Of a DNA stretch of 64,000 nucleotides, positions 50,097-59,812 are shown piece after piece. Both the position numbers and the translations under genes were made by a program. The first letter of the stretch is position 1; each line of letters begins with the position of its first letter. The notes under the pieces are model-generated. The model worked only from the letters and a program-made list of their open reading frames with translations, was not told where the DNA came from and ran no database searches. The DNA lies in contig CAYMGQ010000004.1 in the NCBI GenBank assembly GCA_964390055.1, forward strand, positions 62,001 through 126,000, read 5' to 3'. Source of the DNA: CAYMGQ01 sp964390055 (GTDB lineage Bacteria > Bacillota > Clostridia > Peptostreptococcales > Natronincolaceae).

Positions 50097-51143
50097 ATGA
50101 GGAGATTTTGGGAAAAAAATTTCATAGCCTTAATTTCTTTATATAATAGCTATTTAATAGTCCCCAAGGAGAATTTACCCCTATATTTTCTGGCCGCTAT
50201 CATCCTTTCCTTTGGCCTAGACCTCTTCCATAATAAATCCTTAAGGGTGGCCCTTTATATATTATTTTTCCTACTATCTGTCCTAAACCCTAGCCTTATA
50301 TTTTACCTGCCCCTTATCATGTACAATATCTTCGATGACTTTGGCACCTATGCCCTATTTGCCTTGCCCCTTAGCCTGATAAAATTCTCCCTGCCCAACC
50401 TCTTAACAGCCATTACTTCCCTTTACCTAGTAAGCATGACCAGGGCCTACAACCAACTATGGGTTGAAAACAAAAAAGTCCGGGATGAATTAAAAGAAGA
50501 TAGCCTTTACCTACAAAAATATAATGAACAATTGGAAATTGACAAAGAAAAGAATATTCAAATTGCTATCCTCACAGAAAGAAATAGGATTGCTAGACAA
50601 CTTCATGACTCCATAGGTCATGGTATAAGCAGTAGCATCCTACAAATAGAGGCCCTTAAAATCCTATGCAAGGGAGGGACTATCCTAGAAAAATTAGACA
50701 AACTTCAAAACACCCTCAAGAGTGGAATGGAGGATATTAGGGTTAGCATCCATAATTTATACAGGGAGTCCCTTAATTTAAAATCCGAAATTACCAAGCT
50801 CCAGGATGAATTAACCAAGATTGATATGGAATTATTATATAAAGTCCAAAGAGATTTAGAATACGAGCTAAAATTTGACATACTGACAGTTGTAAGAGAA
50901 GGGATTACCAATTGTGTAAAACATTCAAATGCAAGGACATTAAAAGTAAGTATAGTAGAACAACCCCAATTTTACACCATAATCATCAGAGATGATGGAA
51001 GTGAATTTGATGAAAAATCCTATAAACTAAGCAAGGGTATGGGTCTAATGTCAATTAAAGAAATTGCCTACAAATACAAGGGTCATGTAAATTATAGCTT
51101 TGACAATGGTTTCAAAATCCACCTTACCCTAATGAAAGGATAA
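50097..51143 (+). CDS. Sensor histidine kinase (NarX/LiaS-like, HisKA_3)
   Basis: 348 residues. About five hydrophobic segments in the first 120 residues with no large external loop, a coiled coil, then the HisKA_3 box RNRIARQLHDSIGHGIS with the phospho-His and a HATPase domain ending GMGLMSIKEIAYKY. Intramembrane-sensing kinases of this kind, such as DesK and LiaS, sense lipid or envelope state. GGGGGGCCA lies before the ATG. It is followed five bases on by the response-regulator gene. Confidence 0.9.
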   Translation: MRRFWEKNFIALISLYNSYLIVPKENLPLYFLAAIILSFGLDLFHNKSLRVALYILFFLLSVLNPSLIFYLPLIMYNIFDDFGTYALFALPLSLIKFSLPNLLTAITSLYLVSMTRAYNQLWVENKKVRDELKEDSLYLQKYNEQLEIDKEKNIQIAILTERNRIARQLHDSIGHGISSSILQIEALKILCKGGTILEKLDKLQNTLKSGMEDIRVSIHNLYRESLNLKSEITKLQDELTKIDMELLYKVQRDLEYELKFDILTVVREGITNCVKHSNARTLKVSIVEQPQFYTIIIRDDGSEFDEKSYKLSKGMGLMSIKEIAYKYKGHVNYSFDNGFKIHLTLMKG

Positions 51144-51148
51144 TATAT

Positions 51149-51769
51149 ATGAATATTATAATTATAGATGACGACCCCCTAGTAGTAGAATCTTTAAAAA
51201 CAATTATTGAGGCAAATAATATAGAGATTCTTGCTGTGGGATATGATGGCCACCAGGCAATAGAATTATATAAAAGACACAGGCCAGATTTAACCCTTAT
51301 GGATATTAGAATGGAAAATTTAAATGGCCTCCATGCAACAGAAAAAATATTAGCCATTGATAAGAAGGCAAAAATTTTACTTATTACCACCTTCCAAGAT
51401 GATGAATATATAGGGGCTGGCCTGTCCCTAGGTTGTAAAGGTTATATTCTAAAGCAAAATATTAATGGCATCATCCCCGCTATAAAGGCTGTATATGCAG
51501 GAAATATGGTCTTTGACTCTAAAATTGTATCCAGTATAAAAAAATATAGGGAAAAGAAAGTTGATATAGATTTGTCCGACAGAGAAATCGATATCCTACT
51601 ACTAATTGCAGAGGGCTTTAATAATGAAGAAATTGCCAACAAACTATACCTGAGCCAGGGTACTGTTAGAAATTATGTTTCCAATATGTTGGATAAGCTT
51701 TCCCTTAGAGATAGAACCCAATTGGCAATATATTATTATAAAATGAAATACGGGGTGGAAAAGGAATAA
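51149..51769 (+). CDS. NarL/LuxR-type response regulator
   Basis: 206 residues. The receiver begins NIIIIDDDPLVVES; the phospho-acceptor Asp is in DLTLMDIRMENLNG (about residue 51) and the conserved Lys in YILKQN. The C-terminal LuxR helix-turn-helix reads LSDREIDILLLIAEGFNNEEIANKLYLSQGTVRNYVSNMLDKL. Its ribosome site lies inside the kinase gene (GAAAGGATAA). The likely operator is the palindrome at 49994. Regulates the facing exporter, by context. Confidence 0.92.
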   Translation: MNIIIIDDDPLVVESLKTIIEANNIEILAVGYDGHQAIELYKRHRPDLTLMDIRMENLNGLHATEKILAIDKKAKILLITTFQDDEYIGAGLSLGCKGYILKQNINGIIPAIKAVYAGNMVFDSKIVSSIKKYREKKVDIDLSDREIDILLLIAEGFNNEEIANKLYLSQGTVRNYVSNMLDKLSLRDRTQLAIYYYKMKYGVEKE

Positions 51770-51775
51770 AATGAG

Positions 51776-51844
51776 ATGATAAGAAAAAAGTTGTACCCAC
51801 TGGCAGCCTTAATTTTAATCCTGGGAACTATGAGTTTGGCATAA
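51776..51844 (+). CDS. Possible 22-residue hydrophobic peptide
   Basis: ATGATAAGAAAAAAG begins a frame that encodes a lysine-rich start and a hydrophobic core ending GTMSLA-stop. It looks like a bare signal peptide or membrane micro-peptide. AAGGAA lies about ten bases upstream. It could be the truncated start of a secreted protein, or a genuine short peptide co-expressed with the regulator. The evidence is thin. Confidence 0.3.
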   Translation: MIRKKLYPLAALILILGTMSLA

Positions 51845-51895
51845 TAATTTTATAACTAATCAGCTTTAGCCTTTTAGGAAGGGAGGAAAATATAA

Positions 51896-52654
51896 ATGGA
51901 AAAGATGCTTAGGATATTGGCTGGCATAGGGGCTGTAATCTTGATTGGAGGCTTGCTAGTACTTACCATAGCCTTTACAGGTAATCCTATTTCAAGGCTT
52001 TTGGCCACTAGGGCAGGGGATAGGTATATTAGAGAGAACTATCCAGATTTAAAGCTAGAGAGGGAAAAAAGCTATTATAATTTTAAGGATGGAAATTACG
52101 ATGTCAAGTATATTGATAGAAAGAGCAAGGATATTCATTTTACCATTGGGACTGACTATTTGGGTAGAATAACCCGTGATGGTTACAAGGAAGATGTTTT
52201 AAGCCTATGGAACACTAGGTTAAGGCTAGAGGACGAATATAGCCACTATGTAGAGAAAATAATAAAGGATAATTTAGACTATCAATTTGAAATGATATTG
52301 CCTAGTAGCTTTGCCCACGACAAGGATGAGGGTATTTCAAATTTGCAGGTAGACATGGTCTTTGACCTTAAAAATATTCCCTTTGAACAAGAATTAACCC
52401 TCTATATCATAGAGGAAAATAGGACATGGGATAGGCTGGCAGAAATAATCCTACAAGTGGATGAATTAGTGGAAAGGGAGGATTTACACCCATCAAGATA
52501 TACCCTTGTTTTGATGGAGGCAAGGGATGAAGAATCTAAGGTCAGGGATAGTATTGGGGTATATTATTTCCCTAGGGAGGATTTAAAGCAAGAGAATCTA
52601 CCAAAGGCATTGGAAAAATCCTTCCATGAATTTAATCAAAATGGCAAATACTAA
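51896..52654 (+). CDS. YfjL-like membrane-anchored protein
   Basis: 252 residues. One N-terminal membrane helix (LAGIGAVILIGGLLVLTIAF) followed by a soluble outer part. Segments NPISRLLATRAGDRYIRENYPDL and NFKDGNYDVKYIDRKSKDIHFTI are typical of YfjL-like proteins, a poorly known Firmicute family. AGGAAGGGAGG precedes the ATG. Its stop codon overlaps the converging degV-family stop by four bases with no terminator between them. Function unknown. Confidence 0.65.
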   Translation: MEKMLRILAGIGAVILIGGLLVLTIAFTGNPISRLLATRAGDRYIRENYPDLKLEREKSYYNFKDGNYDVKYIDRKSKDIHFTIGTDYLGRITRDGYKEDVLSLWNTRLRLEDEYSHYVEKIIKDNLDYQFEMILPSSFAHDKDEGISNLQVDMVFDLKNIPFEQELTLYIIEENRTWDRLAEIILQVDELVEREDLHPSRYTLVLMEARDEESKVRDSIGVYYFPREDLKQENLPKALEKSFHEFNQNGKY

Positions 52655-53511
52655 TCTATAATTTCATCCTCTGTATAATACACAATTCCTATAGCCCCTG
52701 GGCCTACATGCATACCAATTACAGGACCTATATCTACTATGGATATGGTCTTGTTAAATTTGTCCTTTAACTTAGTGGCCAACTTCTCCGCCTGTTCATA
52801 GCAGTTAATATGGTGGACTGCAATTTCCTTTACAATATACTTATAATTATCTTCTAGGATTTTGTCTATCATTGCCTTTACAGCCCTTGCCTTGGTCCTA
52901 ACTTTTTTTAATATAGTCGTTTCTCCATCCTTAACTGTTAAAAGCGGTATTATTTTAAATATGTCCCCAATTAGGGCTCCGGCTCCCCCAATCCTGCCAC
53001 CTTTTTTGAGATATTCCAGGTTATCAGGTATAAATAAAAACCTGCTTCTTTTTATATTGGCCTCTACCATTTGTGCTACTTCTTCTACAGCCTTTCCTGC
53101 CTTGGCTGCCCTGGCCCCTACAATAGCAGCGAATCCTAATTGCATGGAATTGGATCTGGAGTCGATAATATGGATTTTAGCATCCCTAAATTCCCCCAGG
53201 ACCTCTTGCCTGATTTGACAGGCAGTATTATAGGTCCCGCTCATGGCTGATGACAGGAAAACACATACCAGGTCATGGCCTTTGGAAACAATATCTACCA
53301 TCTTTTGGTGGACTTCCCCTGCCGAAGGTTGGGCAGAAAAAGGTATTCCCTCCAGCTCCATTTTCCTATAAAACTCCTTATTCCCTATGTCCGTCTCCCT
53401 TATACTTTCATTTTCAAAGGATACAGACAGGGGCAATATATCTATATTAAGGTCCTTTCTTACCTGCCTATCAATATAACTGGTGCTATCTGTAACTATC
53501 CTCACGCCCAT
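52651..53511 (-). CDS. DegV family fatty-acid-binding protein
   Basis: 286 residues. DegV/FakB fold: VRIVTDSTSYID at the N-terminus, PSAGEVHQKMVDI, FLSSAMSGTYNTACQIRQE, the IIDSRSNSMQLGF segment, and VIGMHVGPGAIGIVYY at the end. Members bind a fatty acid and, with the kinase FakA, deliver acyl-phosphate for phospholipid synthesis; fakA is not here. GGAAGGAAGAATTAT precedes the ATG. Confidence 0.93.
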   Translation of the reverse strand: MGVRIVTDSTSYIDRQVRKDLNIDILPLSVSFENESIRETDIGNKEFYRKMELEGIPFSAQPSAGEVHQKMVDIVSKGHDLVCVFLSSAMSGTYNTACQIRQEVLGEFRDAKIHIIDSRSNSMQLGFAAIVGARAAKAGKAVEEVAQMVEANIKRSRFLFIPDNLEYLKKGGRIGGAGALIGDIFKIIPLLTVKDGETTILKKVRTKARAVKAMIDKILEDNYKYIVKEIAVHHINCYEQAEKLATKLKDKFNKTISIVDIGPVIGMHVGPGAIGIVYYTEDEIID

Positions 53512-53590
53512 ATAATTCTTCCTTCCTTTATTTAATAATTACTATATACTATATCACCTTTTCCATGGAAGTTTCAAACATATAATTCAA

Positions 53591-53613
53591 GGCCACCCCA
53601 TTACTAGGGTAGC
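53591..53613 (-). terminator. Hairpin downstream of ilvD
   Basis: Minus strand GGCTACCC/GGGGTGGCC stem with a seven-base loop and TTGAATTATA after it. T tract is weak. Confidence 0.45.
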
Positions 53614-53629
53614 CCTTTTATAATTATAA

Positions 53630-55291
53630 CTATGGCTTGCAAATAGCCCCCTTTGATGCTGAGGCAACTATCTTTTGGTATTTGCCTAAGTAACCCCTTG
53701 CCAGCGAGGGCTTGGGCTGCCATTTTGACTTCCTTTCCTCTAAGGTTTTTTCATCCACCCTTAGATTGAGTACTCCCTTGATCATGTCTATCTCTATTTC
53801 ATCCCCATCCTCTACCAGGGCTATGGGTCCCCCCACACTAGCCTCTGGGGAAATATGCCCTATAGAGGCCCCCCTGGTGGCCCCGGAAAATCTTCCGTCT
53901 GTCAGTAGGGCCACATCCTTGTCTAATCCCATTCCTGCAAGGGCTGAGGTGGGAGTTAACATCTCCCTCATGCCCGGCCCCCCCTTTGGCCCCTCATACC
54001 TAATAACTATTACTTCTCCCTTGTTAATACTGCCTGCTAAAATTGCCTCTACAACTTCCTCCTCACCATCAAATACCCTGGCCGGTCCAGTATGTCTAAG
54101 CATTTCCTCAGCAACGGCCGAAGCCTTAACCACACCCCCATCAGGAGCAAGATTCCCCCTTAGGATGGCTATGCCCCCTGTCTGGCTATAGGGTTTATCT
54201 ATTGCTGTTATTATATTGTGGTCCAAGACCCTGTAGGGTGCTATGGTATCACCAATACTTTGCCCCCTTACATTTATGGCCTCTAGGTCCAGGAGGTCCT
54301 TTTTACTTAACTCCTTCATAACCGCCATTATTCCACCAGCCTCATGTAAATCCTCTATATGGTTTGGTCCTGCAGGCCTTAACCTACATAGATTTGGTGT
54401 CCTTTTACTAATATCATTTATGGTGTCCAAGTCCATTTGAATACCAGCCTCATGGGCTATAGCCAAAAGGTGTAGGACTGTGTTGCTAGAACAACCCAAG
54501 GCCATGTCAACAGCTAGGGCATTGTTAAAGGCCCTTTGGGTTAAAATTTGCCTGGGGGTAATATTTTTCTCCAGGAGATTCATTACCGCCATACCCGAAT
54601 AGGTGGCCAGCCTTATCCTGTCCCCATAGACAGCGGGAATTGTCCCATTACCTGGAAGGGCTAGACCCAGGGCCTCAGTCATGCAGTTCATTGAATTAGC
54701 AGTAAACATGCCGGAACAGGAACCACAGCCGGGACAGGCCCTATCCTCTAATTCTCCTAGTTCTTCCTGGGACATAATCCCCGCCTTGACCGCCCCCACC
54801 CCTTCAAATACTGTGCTTAAATCCACCTTGTCCCCATTGGTCATTTTCCCTGCCAGCATGGGACCACCGCTTACTATAATAGTAGGAATATCTAATCGGG
54901 CAGCAGCCATCATCATGCCCGGTACTGACTTGTCGCAATTTGGAATCATAACTAATCCATCTAGCCCATGGGCAAGGGCCATTACTTCAATGGAGTCAGC
55001 AGTTATTTCCCTACTAGCTAGGGAATACCTCATACCCTCATGGTTCATTGCAATTCCATCACACACAGCAATGGAGGGAAATTCCAGAGGGGTCCCCCCC
55101 TCCATTAGAACTCCCTTTTTTACTGCTTCACTTATCTCTCTTAAGTGCTTGTGGCCAGCTACTATTTCATTAAAAGAATTGACTATACCTATTAGGGGTT
55201 TTTGAATTTCCTCCTTGGTTAGACCTATGGCCTTAAGTAGAGACCTGTGGGGTGCTTTTTCTACCCCCATTTTTACCCTATTGCTTTTCAT
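53630..55291 (-). CDS. ilvD: Dihydroxy-acid dehydratase IlvD
   Basis: 553 residues. Removes water from dihydroxyisovalerate and dihydroxymethylvalerate, giving the 2-keto acids of valine and isoleucine. Fe-S ligands are in PNCDKSVPGM and GCGSCSGMFTANSMNC; RFSGATRGASIGHISPEA is at the C-terminal end. GGGAGGG precedes the ATG, between the ilvC stop and ilvD. It is last in the ilvA-B-N-C-D set. Confidence 0.96.
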   Translation of the reverse strand: MKSNRVKMGVEKAPHRSLLKAIGLTKEEIQKPLIGIVNSFNEIVAGHKHLREISEAVKKGVLMEGGTPLEFPSIAVCDGIAMNHEGMRYSLASREITADSIEVMALAHGLDGLVMIPNCDKSVPGMMMAAARLDIPTIIVSGGPMLAGKMTNGDKVDLSTVFEGVGAVKAGIMSQEELGELEDRACPGCGSCSGMFTANSMNCMTEALGLALPGNGTIPAVYGDRIRLATYSGMAVMNLLEKNITPRQILTQRAFNNALAVDMALGCSSNTVLHLLAIAHEAGIQMDLDTINDISKRTPNLCRLRPAGPNHIEDLHEAGGIMAVMKELSKKDLLDLEAINVRGQSIGDTIAPYRVLDHNIITAIDKPYSQTGGIAILRGNLAPDGGVVKASAVAEEMLRHTGPARVFDGEEEVVEAILAGSINKGEVIVIRYEGPKGGPGMREMLTPTSALAGMGLDKDVALLTDGRFSGATRGASIGHISPEASVGGPIALVEDGDEIEIDMIKGVLNLRVDEKTLEERKSKWQPKPSLARGYLGKYQKIVASASKGAICKP

Positions 55292-55306
55292 AATGTCCTT
55301 CCCTCC

Positions 55307-56299
55307 CTATCTTTTTAGCCAGCTCATCATGCCCCTTAGTTTTTTACCAACAAGCTCCAAGGGATGTTCCGATTCCATCCTTCTTTTTGCCTTAAAATAT
55401 GGCCTATTGACCTGGTTTTCCATAAGCCAATTTTTAGCAAAGGTCCCATCCTGTACCTCGCCCAGTACCCTCCGCATTTCTTTCCTAGTCTCCTCGGTTA
55501 CTATCCTATTTCCTACGGTGTAGTCTCCATATTCTGCAGTATCACTTATAGAATACCTCATATAGGAAAAACCACCCTCATTTATCATATCTATAATAAG
55601 TTTCATTTCATGGATACATTCAAAATATGCACTTTCCGGACTATATCCGGCCTCAACTAAGGTTTCAAAACCCGCCTTCATAAGTTCCGTAACCCCACCA
55701 CATAGGACTGCCTGCTCTCCAAAGAGGTCGGTCTCGGTTTCTTCCTGGAAGGTAGTTTCCAACACCCCGGCCCTGGCCCCGCCAATTCCAGCAGCATATG
55801 CCAGGCCAACCTGGCTGGTATCCCCTGTAACATCCTGATGGACTGCTATCAAGCAGGGCACCCCCTTGCCCTCCTGGTACTGGCTCCTAACAGTATGGCC
55901 CGGTCCCTTTGGGGCAATCATAAAGACATTGATATCTGCCGGAGGAACTATCTGACCATAGTGGATATTGAAGCCATGGGCAAAGGCCAGGTATTTTCCC
56001 GGGCTTAAATTGGGTTTGATACTATTTTCAAACAAGGCCACCTGCTTTTCATCATTTACCAAAACCATAATGACATCAGCCTCGGCCGTTGCCTCTTCCG
56101 AAGTAGTAACCCTTAGGCCTGCCTCCTCTGCCTTATTCCAAGACTTGCTCCCCTCATAAAGTCCAACCCTTACATCTACTCCAGACTCCTGTAGGTTGAG
56201 GGCATGGGCATGTCCCTGACTTCCAAATCCAATCACTGCCACCTTTTTGTCCCCTAATACTCCTAAATCACATTCATTTTCATAATACATTTTTGCCAT
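55307..56299 (-). CDS. ilvC: Ketol-acid reductoisomerase IlvC
   Basis: 330 residues, class I short enzyme. The Rossmann motif is VIGFGSQGHAHALNL; the catalytic region carries DLFGEQAVLCGG and ECIHEMKLIIDMI for the metal-binding acids. Converts acetolactate and acetohydroxybutyrate with NADPH. The loop VGLYEGSKSW after the first domain fits NADPH use but is not proof. AGGAGAG precedes the ATG. Confidence 0.97.
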   Translation of the reverse strand: MAKMYYENECDLGVLGDKKVAVIGFGSQGHAHALNLQESGVDVRVGLYEGSKSWNKAEEAGLRVTTSEEATAEADVIMVLVNDEKQVALFENSIKPNLSPGKYLAFAHGFNIHYGQIVPPADINVFMIAPKGPGHTVRSQYQEGKGVPCLIAVHQDVTGDTSQVGLAYAAGIGGARAGVLETTFQEETETDLFGEQAVLCGGVTELMKAGFETLVEAGYSPESAYFECIHEMKLIIDMINEGGFSYMRYSISDTAEYGDYTVGNRIVTEETRKEMRRVLGEVQDGTFAKNWLMENQVNRPYFKAKRRMESEHPLELVGKKLRGMMSWLKR

Positions 56300-56337
56300 T
56301 TTCTTGTCTCTCCTTTATAGAATATATTTTAATTAGT

Positions 56338-56826
56338 TTACATCTTGTCCCCACGGCTCATTGCCAAAACCCCGGTCTTTGCAATCTCAAGGATACCAAA
56401 GCCCTCCATCATATCCACAAAGCCCTTTAATTTTGACACATCCCCTGTTAATTCAACTACAAGGGAATTTGGCCCCACATCCAGGACATTCCCCCTATAG
56501 ATTTCTGCTATTTGAATTATTTGAGCCCTAGTTTCATTATTGGATTTTACCTTTATAAGCATAAGCTCCCTTCTAATAGCCTCCTCCTCGGGAAAAATCT
56601 TGACCTTAACTACATCTACTATTTTGTAAACCTGTTTTTGAATCTGATCTAAAATCTCCTCATCCCCTACCACAGTAAGGGTCAACCTTGCATAATCAGG
56701 AATGTTGGTTAGGCCTGCTGTCATTTTCTTTACAAAGTATCCCCGCCTATTGAACATGGACATTATCCTAGCTACTATTCCATTGGTGTTCTTGGTAATT
56801 ATCAGCATCTCGTAGGTTTTATTCAT
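56338..56826 (-). CDS. ilvN: Acetolactate synthase small subunit IlvN
   Basis: 162 residues, two ACT-like domains. N-terminal ACT: TKNTNGIVARIMSMFNRRGY; second half RAQIIQIAEIYRGNVLDVG and SLVVELTGDVSKLKGFVDMM. It binds valine and confers feedback inhibition on IlvB. The start is the ATG at 56824-56826 behind AGGAGTGTTGG; this overlaps the end of ilvB by eight bases. The longer frame reaching 56865 starts inside ilvB. Confidence 0.95.
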   Translation of the reverse strand: MNKTYEMLIITKNTNGIVARIMSMFNRRGYFVKKMTAGLTNIPDYARLTLTVVGDEEILDQIQKQVYKIVDVVKVKIFPEEEAIRRELMLIKVKSNNETRAQIIQIAEIYRGNVLDVGPNSLVVELTGDVSKLKGFVDMMEGFGILEIAKTGVLAMSRGDKM

Positions 56827-58537
56827 TTTCCAACACTCCTTTCTTGCCAACCATATCCCTAGCACTTCCCCCTGCTGGTATCATTGGGAATACATTGGCC
56901 TCCTTTTCCACTATACATTCAATAATTACTGGGTCCTTGGATTCAATTAGTTGTCCCAATTTATCATCCAAGTCTGCCTTAGTTTCCAGTCTAGCAAAGG
57001 CTATACCATAGGCCTGGGCAATCTTGCTAAAATCAGGGCTAAGACTCAAGTCAACAAAGGAGTATCTCCCGTCATTAAACATCTCCTGCCACTGCCTTAC
57101 CATACCTAAATAGGAATTATTAATTAATAGGACCTTAAGGGGCAGTTGATATTGCTTTACCATCATTAGCTCCTGGAAGGTCATCTGGAAGCCCCCATCC
57201 CCTACTACACAAACTACCTTTTCTTGGGGTTTTGCTATCTGGGCCCCTATAGCAGAGGGCAGGCCAAAACCCATTGTCCCAGCCCCTCCTGAGCTTATCA
57301 TGGTCCTGGGCCTATTAAAGGACAAGTACTGGGCTGTCCACATTTGATGTTGGCCTACATCCGTAGTGATTATGGCATCCCCAGCAAGAACTTTATTTAG
57401 GGCCTCCAATACCTCTTGTGGCATTAATTTCCCTTCCCTACCCTTGCCATAGGCTATAGGATACTTTTCCTTCCATTGCTTAAGTTGGTCTTTCCATCCT
57501 GTATGCTGCAATTGACCTATACTTTTATTAAACTCTTGCAAAACATTTTTTAAGTCTCCCACTATAGGCACATCTGTCTTTTTATTTTTGCCGATTTCTG
57601 CTGGGTCAATATCTATATGTATTACCTTGGCTCCACCACAAAACTTTTGAGGATTTCCAGCTATCCTATCGTCAAACCTAATACCTGCTGCAATTATTAG
57701 GTCCGTCTCGGCTGTGGCATAATTGGCAGCAACAGTCCCATGCATTCCCAACATGCCAAGATGTAAGTCGTCATCACTAGGATAGCTTCCAAGGCCCATA
57801 AGGGTAGTAGTAACTGGTATATCCCCTTTTTTGGCAAAGGTCTTTAATTCTTCAGAGGAATTAGACTTATTGACCCCGCCACCAGCAATGATTAGGGGCT
57901 TTTTTGCCTCCTTAATAAGTTGAATTGCTGTATCTATCTGCCTTGCATGTCCAAGAATTGTTGGATCATAACCTGGTAAGTCCAGGTCCCTATGATAGAC
58001 CCTTTCAAAGTCCCCATAATCTATTTCCTCCATTTGGATGTCCTTGGGAATATCAATTAGTACAGGGCCAGGTCGCCCGGTGGTTGCAATATAATGGGCT
58101 TCTTTAATAATTCTAGGCAATTCCATTATGTCAGTAACAAGATAATTGTTTTTTGTAATAGGAAGGGTAATTCCCACAATATCACTTTCTTGGAAGGAAT
58201 CCTTTCCCAACATTTTTAATCCTACTTGTCCAGTTATGGCTAAAAATGGAGTTGAATCCATATGGGCTGTCATTATCCCTGTAATTAAGTTGGTTGCCCC
58301 TGGTCCTGAGGTTGCAATACATACCCCAAGCCTACCTGAAGCCCGAGCATAACCATCAGCTTCATGGGCTGCCCCTTGTTCATGCCTAGCAAAATAGTGG
58401 TTAATTTTTTTAAATTTATAAATCTCATCATATATTGGTATTACCGCCCCTCCCGGATAACCAAATATATCCCTAACCCCTAACCTATAGAGACATTCAA
58501 GCAAGATAGCTGCCCCATTGATTTTTTGCCTTTCCAT
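56819..58537 (-). CDS. ilvB: Acetolactate synthase large subunit IlvB
   Basis: 572 residues, thiamine diphosphate enzyme. FGYPGGAVIPIYDEIY and ARHEQGAAHEADGYARASG with the catalytic Glu, then GDGGFQMTFQELM...NNSYLGMVRQWQE, the thiamine/magnesium site. Catalytic subunit for valine, leucine and isoleucine synthesis. GAGGTG precedes the ATG. Feedback by IlvN is implied by the gene that follows. Confidence 0.97.
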   Translation of the reverse strand: MERQKINGAAILLECLYRLGVRDIFGYPGGAVIPIYDEIYKFKKINHYFARHEQGAAHEADGYARASGRLGVCIATSGPGATNLITGIMTAHMDSTPFLAITGQVGLKMLGKDSFQESDIVGITLPITKNNYLVTDIMELPRIIKEAHYIATTGRPGPVLIDIPKDIQMEEIDYGDFERVYHRDLDLPGYDPTILGHARQIDTAIQLIKEAKKPLIIAGGGVNKSNSSEELKTFAKKGDIPVTTTLMGLGSYPSDDDLHLGMLGMHGTVAANYATAETDLIIAAGIRFDDRIAGNPQKFCGGAKVIHIDIDPAEIGKNKKTDVPIVGDLKNVLQEFNKSIGQLQHTGWKDQLKQWKEKYPIAYGKGREGKLMPQEVLEALNKVLAGDAIITTDVGQHQMWTAQYLSFNRPRTMISSGGAGTMGFGLPSAIGAQIAKPQEKVVCVVGDGGFQMTFQELMMVKQYQLPLKVLLINNSYLGMVRQWQEMFNDGRYSFVDLSLSPDFSKIAQAYGIAFARLETKADLDDKLGQLIESKDPVIIECIVEKEANVFPMIPAGGSARDMVGKKGVLENE

Positions 58538-58564
58538 AATAAATCACCTCTTTTTGTATTTTAA

Positions 58565-59773
58565 TTAATGGCCATTAAGTCTAACAATTCTCAAGCCATT
58601 TTCCAACATCTTCTTTTTGATTTTTTTAATATGGTCCTCACCATTTGTTTCAACTGTTACCTGTAATTCCACATCATGAAACCTGTCTAAATTGACAAAC
58701 TGATTATGGTCTAATTTAACCACATTGGCATTTAAGTCTGCCAAAATCTCTGATACCTTAACTAGTTGCCCTGGTGTATCGGGAAGGAAAACGCTGAATT
58801 TGAAAATCCTCCCCCTGGAAACTAGGCCCTTATTTATCATGGATGAAATGGTAAGTACATCAATATTTCCCCCACTTAGGATGGGGACTAGCTTCTTGTT
58901 TTTTTCCTTTAATTTATCTAAGGCCGCTATAGCCAAAATACCTGAGTTTTCCACTATTAGTTTATGTTTTTCAACAAGGACGAAGAAGGATTTCATTAAT
59001 TCATAATCTGATACAGTAATAATCTCATCCACATACTTGTTAATATATTGGAAGTTAAGCTCCCCTATTTTTTTTACTGCTGTACCGTCTGCTATGGTAT
59101 TGGATTCCTCTAGTTCCAGCACTTTTTTATTCTCAATGGCTGATATGGCACTGGCTGCCCCTTCTGGCTCTACTCCTATAATCTTTATGCTGGGATTTGC
59201 CTGCTTAGCTGCTGATGCAACCCCTGAGATAAGACCGCCCCCACCAATGGGGACTAAGATTACATCTGTATCGGGAAGCTCATCCAATATTTCCAAACCT
59301 ATAGTCCCCTGCCCCTCAATAACATCCTCATCATCAAAGGGATGGATAAATACATAACCCTTTTCCTTCTGGAGTTGGCAGGCCTTCTTGTAGGCATCGT
59401 CATAGCTGTCCCCATGGAGGACAACTTCAGCCCCATATTGTCTGGTTGCTTCTACCTTGATTAGAGGGGTATGTTTTGGCATAACTATAACCACCTTAAT
59501 ACCTAGTCTTTGGGCCGGATAAGCTACCCCCTGGGCATGGTTTCCTGCTGAGGAGGCTATAACCCCCCTACTTTTTTCCTCCTCATCGAGTTTAAGCATT
59601 TTATTGTAGGCCCCCCTTAATTTAAAGGACCCGGTTTTTTGTAGATTTTCCGGTTTTATATATATTTGATTCCCGGATTCCCGAGAAAAAACATCACTAT
59701 AAATCATCTCAGTCTTGTTGATAATAGTGGCTAATCTAGTCCTGGCCTCCATAAAGTTGTACAGTCTTAACAT
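58565..59773 (-). CDS. ilvA: Threonine ammonia-lyase IlvA
   Basis: 402 residues. PLP enzyme that deaminates threonine to 2-oxobutyrate for isoleucine. The PLP lysine is in TGSFKLRGAYNKM, followed by SSAGNHAQGVAY, the glycine loop PIGGGGLISG and, from about 325, a single ACT domain (SVFLPDTPGQLVKVSEILADL). This is the short, one-ACT form; the 500-residue form has two. GGGAGGAG precedes the ATG. First gene of the ilv unit, downstream of a T-box leader. Confidence 0.95.
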   Translation of the reverse strand: MLRLYNFMEARTRLATIINKTEMIYSDVFSRESGNQIYIKPENLQKTGSFKLRGAYNKMLKLDEEEKSRGVIASSAGNHAQGVAYPAQRLGIKVVIVMPKHTPLIKVEATRQYGAEVVLHGDSYDDAYKKACQLQKEKGYVFIHPFDDEDVIEGQGTIGLEILDELPDTDVILVPIGGGGLISGVASAAKQANPSIKIIGVEPEGAASAISAIENKKVLELEESNTIADGTAVKKIGELNFQYINKYVDEIITVSDYELMKSFFVLVEKHKLIVENSGILAIAALDKLKEKNKKLVPILSGGNIDVLTISSMINKGLVSRGRIFKFSVFLPDTPGQLVKVSEILADLNANVVKLDHNQFVNLDRFHDVELQVTVETNGEDHIKKIKKKMLENGLRIVRLNGH

Positions 59774-59812
59774 TTGTCGACTCCTCCCTGTGATTGGCTA
59801 GTTTTATGCAAA

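Noticed and set aside
53250..53535. Plus-strand frames antisense to the DegV-family gene
   Set aside because: Short frames without ribosome sites, compositionally biased by the gene on the other strand.
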